NCBI GenBank assembly: GCA_002385805.1
Contig: DGEF01000045.1
Coordinates: 27,329-38,357, forward strand
Length of the DNA: 11,029 nt
Direction of reading: 5' to 3'
From: Peptococcaceae bacterium UBA3933
Lineage (GTDB): Bacteria; Bacillota; Peptococcia; Peptococcales; BICA1-8
Shown: positions 7,148-11,029 of the stretch, one piece after another
Position numbering within the stretch: the stretch's first letter is position 1
Layout: every line of letters begins with the position of its first letter
Program-made: the position numbers and the translations under genes
The notes under the pieces: model-generated
The model's input: only the letters and a program-made list of their open reading frames with translations
Database searches by the model: none
Told to the model about the DNA's origin: nothing

Positions 7148-8374
7148 TTAGAAGTTGTTCTTAGATACACTGTACTTTGCGGTAGATTGATACCAGAGAC
7201 CCACTCCTGATAATAAAATACCCGACACTAAAAGAATCGTTCGAATTGAAATTATATCCGCAAGAGGCCCAAAAAACAGTATAGCAACAGGCATTGCAAT
7301 ACCTGTGACTATTTGCACCAGAGAAAATACCCGTCCCATCATGGACGCCTCCACATTCTCCTGAATTAAAACAGTTTGAGCGGTAGCGATAATCGGCATA
7401 AAGAACCCGGCAGCACCCATAATAATTAGGTAAATAATAAAATTGTGGGCAACTCCCAAAAGAGCGAAAGCAATGCCGAAGCTCACCAAACAAATGGCTA
7501 CAGTACGGATTTTATCTTTGAATTCACCGCGCAGGGAGACAAAAACCCCTCCTAACAAAGTCCCGACAGTCCAAACCATTTCGTTAGCTGTTAACCGCCA
7601 AACATCACTGCCAAAAGTCCGTTCCACAAATAAAGGAGTTAATACTGCAGCCGGTGTAATTAAGATAAAAGATAAACCAAAGCAGATTAAAATCCCTTTT
7701 AAAAACTTATTGTTAAGCGCATAGTCAATTCCTTCTCGCAAATCAGCAAAAACAGATGCTGACTCGGTTGACCGGGCAACTTTTTCAATAGGAATTAAAC
7801 TAAGGATTAAAATGGCCAAGGAAGCAGTTACTACATCCAGCATAAAGGCCCAGGTAATACCAAAAGAACCCAGTACTACACCGCCCACTGCCGGTGAAAG
7901 CAGCATTAACACAGAGCCTAGGGTCTGATTTATACCTTGGACTTTTGTTAACTTATCTTGAGGAACAATTTGGGGAAATATTGCTCCCACTGCAGGTATT
8001 TGAATTCCCGCCCCTAAAGAACGAATAAGAGAAATCCCTAAAAGCAAATCCATTCTTTCTTTTCCCAGGAAAAAGGCAATGGCCAGTATTAACGTGAAAA
8101 AGGCAATAAAACCATCTGAGAGCATAATCAGATATTTACGGTTATAACGATCTGCCCAAACCCCCGCCCATAAGGAAATCACAACCTGAGGCAGCAAAGA
8201 ACAAATTGTAAAAGCCATAACCCATTTGCCTGAGGAAGTTTGTAAAGTTATATACCAGATAATAGAAAAACTAACAACAGATGAACCGAAAAGGGATATA
8301 TTTTGGCTGATTAAAAATAAAATTATACTCCTTCGGTAAGAATTATTTTCCCGTAAAAAATTAGTATTTATAAT
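7148..8374 (-). CDS. MFS efflux transporter (start codon unresolved)
   Basis: This is a major facilitator transporter of the drug-exporter type with about 12 helices. The loop 2-3 signature is GVWADRYNRK, and a long hydrophilic stretch between the halves follows LSLIPIEKVARSTESASVF. The first ATG in frame is at 8218, but a protein starting there would lack helix 1. Upstream the frame stays open to a TGA at 8378-8380 and reads RRSIILFLISQNISLFGSS, then VVSFSIIWYITL, a typical MFS first helix. This stretch has no in-frame ATG, GTG, TTG or CTG. The coordinates given assume ATT at 8374, six bases after AAAGGA. The alternative is ATG 8381, one base out of frame, with a frameshift. With the extension the protein is about 408 residues, normal for the family. 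The substrate is unknown. The upstream leader has RNA structure and a terminator, suggesting regulated readthrough. Confidence 0.85.
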   Translation of the reverse strand: MINTNFLRENNSYRRSIILFLISQNISLFGSSVVSFSIIWYITLQTSSGKWVMAFTICSLLPQVVISLWAGVWADRYNRKYLIMLSDGFIAFFTLILAIAFFLGKERMDLLLGISLIRSLGAGIQIPAVGAIFPQIVPQDKLTKVQGINQTLGSVLMLLSPAVGGVVLGSFGITWAFMLDVVTASLAILILSLIPIEKVARSTESASVFADLREGIDYALNNKFLKGILICFGLSFILITPAAVLTPLFVERTFGSDVWRLTANEMVWTVGTLLGGVFVSLRGEFKDKIRTVAICLVSFGIAFALLGVAHNFIIYLIIMGAAGFFMPIIATAQTVLIQENVEASMMGRVFSLVQIVTGIAMPVAILFFGPLADIISIRTILLVSGILLSGVGLWYQSTAKYSVSKNNF

Positions 8375-8406
8375 ATATCATCCTTTCCTTTTAACCGGAA
8401 AAACAC

Positions 8407-8435
8407 AAAAAAAGACGACGGAGAATACCATCGTC
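8407..8435 (-). terminator. Intrinsic terminator in the MFS leader
   Basis: On the minus strand, GACGATGG (8435-8428) pairs with CCGTCGTC (8421-8414), eight pairs with one U-G, around a six-base loop. It is followed by seven T (8413-8407). It stands 26 bases before the ATG at 8381 and after the structured segment 8477-8607, the placement expected for an attenuator controlling the MFS gene. Confidence 0.85.
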
Positions 8436-8441
8436 CTAATA

Positions 8442-8476
8442 AATACTAATCTATGCAAACTAATAAAGTTAGTATT
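8442..8476 (-). promoter_or_regulatory. Alternative hairpins between the structured leader and the terminator
   Basis: AATACTAA and TTAGTATT form an 8-bp stem (8476-8469 with 8449-8442). A shorter stem, ACTAA with TTAGT (8473-8469 with 8463-8459), uses the same bases, so the two exclude each other. The TACTAA/TTAGTA half-sites also resemble the palindromes at 9520-9550, so a protein operator is possible instead of an RNA switch. Confidence 0.4.
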
Positions 8477-8603
8477 AAAGATGTGTCTTCTCCGGATTAT
8501 CAAATGTTAATTTGTAAAAATGGGCACACTTATCCCTGTAAGTATAGTCAAAAACAGGAATCATGCGTACAATTGCCACCTTCATTCCGGAAAAGATAAA
8601 CAT
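8475..8603 (-). CDS. Possible 42-residue small protein or leader peptide
   Basis: An ATG at 8603, preceded by GGGGTGA with suitable spacing, opens a 42-codon frame ending in TAA at 8475-8477. The product begins MFIFSGMKVAIVR and ends NPEKTHL; I recognise no family, signal peptide or membrane helix. The frame coincides almost exactly with the strong inverted repeat at 8477-8607, whose arms hold the start codon and the last codons. The open frame may therefore be incidental to an RNA structure, or it may be a leader peptide whose translation opens that structure. Translation is plausible but unproven. Confidence 0.25.
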   Translation of the reverse strand: MFIFSGMKVAIVRMIPVFDYTYRDKCAHFYKLTFDNPEKTHL

Positions 8604-8607
8604 CTTT
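8477..8607 (-). ncRNA. Candidate structured cis-regulatory RNA upstream of the MFS gene
   Basis: On the minus strand the two ends of this 131-nt segment are complementary. AAAGATGT (8607-8600) pairs with ACATCTTT (8484-8477). After a 3x1 internal loop, TCTTTTCCGGA (8596-8586) pairs with TCCGGAGAAGA (8496-8486) with one U-G pair. Inside, ATTCCTGT (8562-8555) pairs with ACAGGGAT (8539-8532), again with one U-G pair. AATTGTA (8573-8567) can pair with TACAAATT (8516-8509) with one bulge. A closing stem of about 19 pairs around about 90 nt, followed by a terminator and a transporter gene, is the layout of a riboswitch or other attenuator. I cannot match it to a known class. A small MITE-like inverted-repeat element is the alternative, though no target-site duplication is visible. 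Confidence 0.5.
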
Positions 8608-8640
8608 TTCACCCCAAGATAATAAATCTTTAAATATGAT

Positions 8641-8669
8641 ATTATAATTTAGTTTAAAAATCAATAAAA
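8641..8669 (-). promoter_or_regulatory. Possible promoter for the MFS leader transcript
   Basis: On the minus strand a consensus -10 TATAAT (8646-8641) lies 17 bases from a poor -35 match, TTTTAT (8669-8664). It would start transcription near 8635, just before the structured leader. No terminator was seen between the GIY-YIG gene and this point, so readthrough from that operon is also possible. Confidence 0.4.
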
Positions 8670-9005
8670 CTCCATACCTTCTTTAACCAGTTTTTCTTCC
8701 CAAATCATCTTTAGCAAATCCAAGTCTTCTGTATAATCGGTTTTAGTTTCATCTTTATCATAATCCAGATTCTCAAGTATTTGAAATGCAAAGTTATCTT
8801 TACCATACTTCTGCCAATCTTTTTGCAGTTTTTTATTAGGGTGATTACCCAATTCCAGCTTAAATTTTATACTATTTATAGCACTTTTTAAATCCTGAGT
8901 TCCTTGGAGAAAACACTTATTGTCAAACTTGGAACGGATAATAAATACTCCCATCTCAGGCTTCATCTGCTTATACCATTCTTTTAATTCTTTCTTTCTA
9001 TCCAA
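8661..9005 (-). CDS. Diverged GIY-YIG nuclease family protein
   Basis: This small cytoplasmic protein resembles the GIY-YIG superfamily. From TTG 9005 it is 114 residues. The GIY strand reads GVF (19-21) and the YIG strand reads FLQG (32-35). The later HPNKKLQKDWQKYGKDNF block (55-72) and the MIWEEKL helix with conserved Glu (about 100-106) are typical. Since both signature tripeptides are altered, nuclease activity is doubtful. An ATG at 9059 would overlap the upstream gene by 53 bases. TTG 9005 is preferred because the conserved part begins there (DRKKEL), GGGGT precedes it with good spacing, and it follows the upstream stop by one base (TAATTTG). That arrangement implies coupled translation with the DUF6530 gene. 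The role of this family in clostridia is unknown; homing or mobility is unlikely given the small size and operon setting. Confidence 0.75.
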   Translation of the reverse strand: MDRKKELKEWYKQMKPEMGVFIIRSKFDNKCFLQGTQDLKSAINSIKFKLELGNHPNKKLQKDWQKYGKDNFAFQILENLDYDKDETKTDYTEDLDLLKMIWEEKLVKEGMEFY

Positions 9006-9006
9006 A

Positions 9007-9486
9007 TTAATACCCCATTTCTCTGAGAATCCTGGCCAAAGTACGTAACCTTTCACCAATTAATTCATCATCTTCACTTAGAACCTGGTTAAATAATTTA
9101 ATATCCTCATTAATTTTTTCATTTTCCGTACAAATTGCTACCGTCATAGCATCACCCTGCAATCCAACTCTGTCTATAACAGGATTATCGGGATTATATA
9201 AATTTTCATAGCGGTACGCATCCATAAAGTATAAGCGGGTTCTGCAGATAAGAATTGCTAAATCCAGCACACGGTGAAGAGGCAGCTCTTCAGACTGTCT
9301 GGACCATTTCTCTCCCGTATGTCTCCATACTTTAGCCGATATTTCTACCTTCCCCCGATCATTCCACTGCGCCAGTCCCAAGGAAAGCCCCTTCGCTTCG
9401 GAATTATAAGCATATCTGCCGTCAACGTTTTCATAGTTTTCGGATACAATAACCGGTTTATGTTTTAACGTAGTAGGTATTTTCAT
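9007..9486 (-). CDS. DUF6530 family protein
   Basis: This 159-residue soluble protein, with no signal peptide or membrane segment, matches my memory of the DUF6530 family. Its N terminus reads MKIPTTLKHKPVIVSENYEN, followed by the SLGLAQWNDRG segment (about 35-45), the ELPLHRVLDLAILICRT block (about 67-83) and the C-terminal ERLRTLARILREMGY. The function of the family is not known, and no catalytic motif stands out. The start ATG has GGAGGT eight bases upstream. The gene heads a two-gene unit with the GIY-YIG protein, whose TTG start follows this stop codon by one base. Its promoter is consensus, and two palindromes cover the predicted transcription start, so it is probably strongly expressed when an unidentified repressor lets go. 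The family call is from recall, not a search. Confidence 0.8.
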   Translation of the reverse strand: MKIPTTLKHKPVIVSENYENVDGRYAYNSEAKGLSLGLAQWNDRGKVEISAKVWRHTGEKWSRQSEELPLHRVLDLAILICRTRLYFMDAYRYENLYNPDNPVIDRVGLQGDAMTVAICTENEKINEDIKLFNQVLSEDDELIGERLRTLARILREMGY

Positions 9487-9519
9487 AACCCTTTACCTCC
9501 AGCTTTTTTTAAATCATAT

Positions 9520-9550
9520 TTAGTAATATACTAATTTAGTAATTTACTAA
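9520..9550. promoter_or_regulatory. Tandem palindromic operator, two 15-bp sites
   Basis: TTAGTAATATACTAA (9520-9534) and TTAGTAATTTACTAA (9536-9550) differ at one base and are one base apart, a 16-base repeat period. Each is a palindrome, and the junction TACTAA-T-TTAGTA is palindromic too. They lie from about +6 to +36 of the transcript predicted from the promoter at 9563-9591, where a bound repressor would block RNA polymerase. The regulator family cannot be named from the site. Confidence 0.7.
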
Positions 9551-9562
9551 ATATTTGACTTA

Positions 9563-9591
9563 ACTATAATATAACTTGACCACCTTGTCAA
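9563..9591 (-). promoter_or_regulatory. Promoter of the DUF6530/GIY-YIG operon
   Basis: On the minus strand TTGACA (9591-9586) and TATAGT (9568-9563) are separated by 17 bases, an almost perfect sigma-A promoter. The expected transcription start near 9556 is immediately before the tandem palindromes. Confidence 0.85.
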
Positions 9592-9807
9592 GAAAACTTA
9601 AAAATTTAAATAAAAATAGCACATTACCACAAACAAGAATTCCAACTTTGACTCAAAACTCCTGTAATTATGATAATTTATTTTCCATTTAAAATTTTTA
9701 AAACTTTTTCACTTTTGGGCAGGATTTAATATGTTTTGCATAAAATATATTAATTATAAATGTTTTTTACTTAATCCATAAATAGTAATAGAAAGGAGAG
9801 CAGAGGC
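9592..9807. other. AT-rich intergenic stretch upstream of the lipoprotein gene
   Basis: No gene, hairpin terminator or repeat stands out in these 216 bases. A possible plus-strand promoter for the lipoprotein gene is TTGACT (9648-9653), 18 bases, then GATAAT (9672-9677), about 130 bases before the ATG. The ribosome binding site AAAGGAG lies at about 9792-9798. Confidence 0.35.
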
Positions 9808-10239
9808 ATGAGAAAAAGAAAAATATTGGTAACATCAATATTTGTACTATTTTTAATAACAGCCTGCTCTGCTAATGATGAACTTCCCGAAAACATTAGT
9901 AAAGTAGCAATAGATAAATCTATTGAAATAATAGAGGAAAATGAATTGGTTAAAGATGCCGCTTTAATTTACAGAAGTAATTTAAATATGTTGATATTTG
10001 CTATTCAAACTTATGAAAAAATTAATTCTGAAACCGCGAAAGAATTAGGAGAGACTTTTATTCGCAGTTTTGGTGAACAAATAGCCTTGGAAAAAAACTT
10101 TTCTTTTCCCACTGAACAAAGCTTTGGCGGCATATACAATATCTATGATTTATTAATTGTTGTGGGTACAGGATCAGATGACTTTTTACTCAAAGGGAGG
10201 AAATATACAGAAGACCTTAAGATTTCCTGGGAAACTTAA
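9808..10239 (+). CDS. Small membrane-anchored lipoprotein of unknown function
   Basis: This 143-residue protein starts with a basic, then hydrophobic, signal peptide ending in the lipobox ITAC, with the lipidated cysteine at residue 20. It should be processed by Lgt and signal peptidase II and anchored on the outer face of the membrane. The mature part is mostly soluble, with acidic helices (about 30-48) and a segment, KDAALIYRSNLNMLIFAIQ (about 49-67), then ETAKELGETFIRSFG (about 75-89). That pattern loosely recalls small Firmicutes lipoproteins of the YhcN/YlaJ sporulation type, but I would not assign it. The start has AAAGGAG nine bases upstream. It has no same-strand upstream gene and no obvious terminator before ung, which has its own promoter. 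Confidence 0.8.
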   Translation: MRKRKILVTSIFVLFLITACSANDELPENISKVAIDKSIEIIEENELVKDAALIYRSNLNMLIFAIQTYEKINSETAKELGETFIRSFGEQIALEKNFSFPTEQSFGGIYNIYDLLIVVGTGSDDFLLKGRKYTEDLKISWET

Positions 10240-10278
10240 CAGATTTTTGACAGTTTTTTAATCTAAACTTTTTTCTTG

Positions 10279-10287
10279 TGCTATAAT
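10279..10287 (+). promoter_or_regulatory. Extended -10 promoter for ung
   Basis: TGCTATAAT is a perfect extended -10 element; the -35 position (about 10259-10264) has only a weak match. Transcription would start near 10294, at the ribosome binding site AGGTGA (10294-10299), giving a very short leader of about 11 bases before the ATG at 10305. Confidence 0.6.
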
Positions 10288-10304
10288 TTACTCAGGTGAT
10301 TTAG

Positions 10305-10979
10305 ATGCAAATATTTAAAAACGGATGGAACCAGTTTCTCGCAGAAGAACTTAAAAAAGATTATTATTTAAAACTTAGGGCATTTCTAATTACAGAATAC
10401 CGAACCAGAATTATTTATCCGGACATGTATGATATCTATAATGCTTTACACTATACGGATTATAAAAATGTTAAAGTTGTTATTTTGGGTCAAGACCCAT
10501 ACCATGGACCGGGACAAGCCCATGGACTGAGTTTTTCCGTTAAACCCGGCGTCCAGGCTCCTCCGTCCTTAATGAACATTTTTAAAGAACTCCATGATGA
10601 CCTAGGTTGTTACATTCCCAATAACGGCTATTTAAAAAAATGGGCTGACCAGGGAGTCCTGCTTTTGAATACGGTCCTGACAGTGAGAGCCGGCCAGCCT
10701 AATTCCCACCGAAATATTGGTTGGGAACATTTTACCGATAGAGTAATCACTTTATTAAATAACCGTGAAGACCCAGTTGTTTTTATTTTATGGGGCAAAA
10801 ACGCTCAATCTAAATTAAACATAATTAACAATCCCCGACATTTCATCATTAAATCACCTCATCCCAGCCCTTATTCGGCTCATCGAGGTTTTTTCGGCAG
10901 CAAACCTTTTTCGAAAGCAAATAACTTCCTAATCTCTATCGGCAAAGAACCTATAGATTGGCAAATTGAAAATATATAA
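10305..10979 (+). CDS. ung: Uracil-DNA glycosylase, family 1
   Basis: This 224-residue enzyme removes uracil from DNA by cleaving the N-glycosidic bond, starting base excision repair in the cytoplasm. It is full length for family 1. The water-activating motif GQDPYHG is at residues 62-68, with catalytic Asp64. LLLNTVLTV contains the uracil-binding asparagine (about 122), and the minor-groove loop HPSPYSAHRGFFGSKPFSKAN runs from about 186, with catalytic His186. The ATG has AGGTGA five bases upstream. The gene probably forms its own transcript, with an extended -10 promoter upstream and a strong hairpin directly downstream. Nothing in it is truncated or altered at a key site. Confidence 0.97.
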   Translation: MQIFKNGWNQFLAEELKKDYYLKLRAFLITEYRTRIIYPDMYDIYNALHYTDYKNVKVVILGQDPYHGPGQAHGLSFSVKPGVQAPPSLMNIFKELHDDLGCYIPNNGYLKKWADQGVLLLNTVLTVRAGQPNSHRNIGWEHFTDRVITLLNNREDPVVFILWGKNAQSKLNIINNPRHFIIKSPHPSPYSAHRGFFGSKPFSKANNFLISIGKEPIDWQIENI

Positions 10980-11029
10980 AAAAGGTGATTTAATCATTTT
11001 CGCTGATTAAATCACCTTTTCGTTTTTTT
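10980..11029 (+). terminator. Intrinsic terminator of ung
   Basis: AAAAGGTGATTTAATCA (10980-10996) pairs perfectly over 17 bp with TGATTAAATCACCTTTT (11004-11020) around a TTTTCGC loop. It is followed by CG and a run of seven T at the end of the window. It starts within the ung stop codon. Confidence 0.95.

Noticed and set aside
7161..7493. Open frame of 110 codons on the minus strand inside the MFS gene
   Set aside because: It overlaps conserved MFS helices in another frame and gives a cysteine- and tyrosine-rich product with no family resemblance.
8477..8607. MITE-like insertion with terminal inverted repeats
   Set aside because: The inverted repeat would fit, but no target-site duplication flanks it, only one copy is in the window, and its placement before a terminator and transporter gene is better explained by a leader RNA. 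Not fully excluded.
8661..9005. GIY-YIG protein as a homing endonuclease or mobile intron remnant
   Set aside because: The protein is very short, its signature residues are altered, and it is translationally coupled to a housekeeping-like gene with no intron or transposon nearby.
9007..9486. Toxin-antitoxin or phage-defence pair for the DUF6530/GIY-YIG genes
   Set aside because: Size and coupling would allow it, but neither protein resembles a known toxin or antitoxin and no other defence gene is present.

Overview
The window looks like chromosome from a low-GC, Gram-positive anaerobe of the Clostridia (Bacillota). The basis is AT-rich intergenic DNA, strong GGAGG-type ribosome binding sites, a canonical T-box leader, intrinsic terminators with U-tracts, and protein sequences of clostridial flavour. 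A genus cannot be named from the sequence alone. No mobile element, CRISPR array, tRNA or rRNA was seen.

Layout. Positions 1-2170 (+) hold the end of cydD and all of cydC, an ABC exporter pair needed for cytochrome bd assembly; they end at a bidirectional terminator. Positions 2191-4673 (-) hold a MATE efflux pump followed by sfsA and a small cupin. The MATE gene has its own promoter and a terminator-like hairpin just before its ribosome binding site. Back to back with that promoter is a second, near-consensus promoter (+). It drives a T-box riboswitch (about 4868-5120) ahead of a class I aminotransferase (5193-6359). The likely specifier is GCC (alanine), and the T-box UGGU bulge fits the A discriminator of tRNA-Ala, so the enzyme is probably used for alanine supply. 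After a shared hairpin terminator, 6414-8374 (-) holds an RluA-type pseudouridine synthase and, upstream of it, an MFS transporter.

The MFS upstream region (8381-8660) is the most unusual part. It has a promoter-like -10 box, a 131-nt segment closed by about 19 base pairs, a further switchable hairpin, and an intrinsic terminator just before the MFS ribosome binding site. The transporter's first membrane helix lies in an open frame with no ATG, GTG or TTG. The best-placed ATG is one base out of frame, so this is either ATT initiation, a frameshift, or a sequence error.

Positions 8661-9486 (-) hold two tightly coupled genes, a DUF6530 protein and a diverged GIY-YIG protein that probably starts at TTG. 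They are driven by a consensus promoter followed at once by two tandem 15-bp palindromes, a likely repressor site for an unidentified regulator. Positions 9808-10239 (+) encode an unrecognised lipoprotein. Positions 10305-10979 (+) encode family 1 uracil-DNA glycosylase, followed by a perfect 17-bp terminator hairpin.
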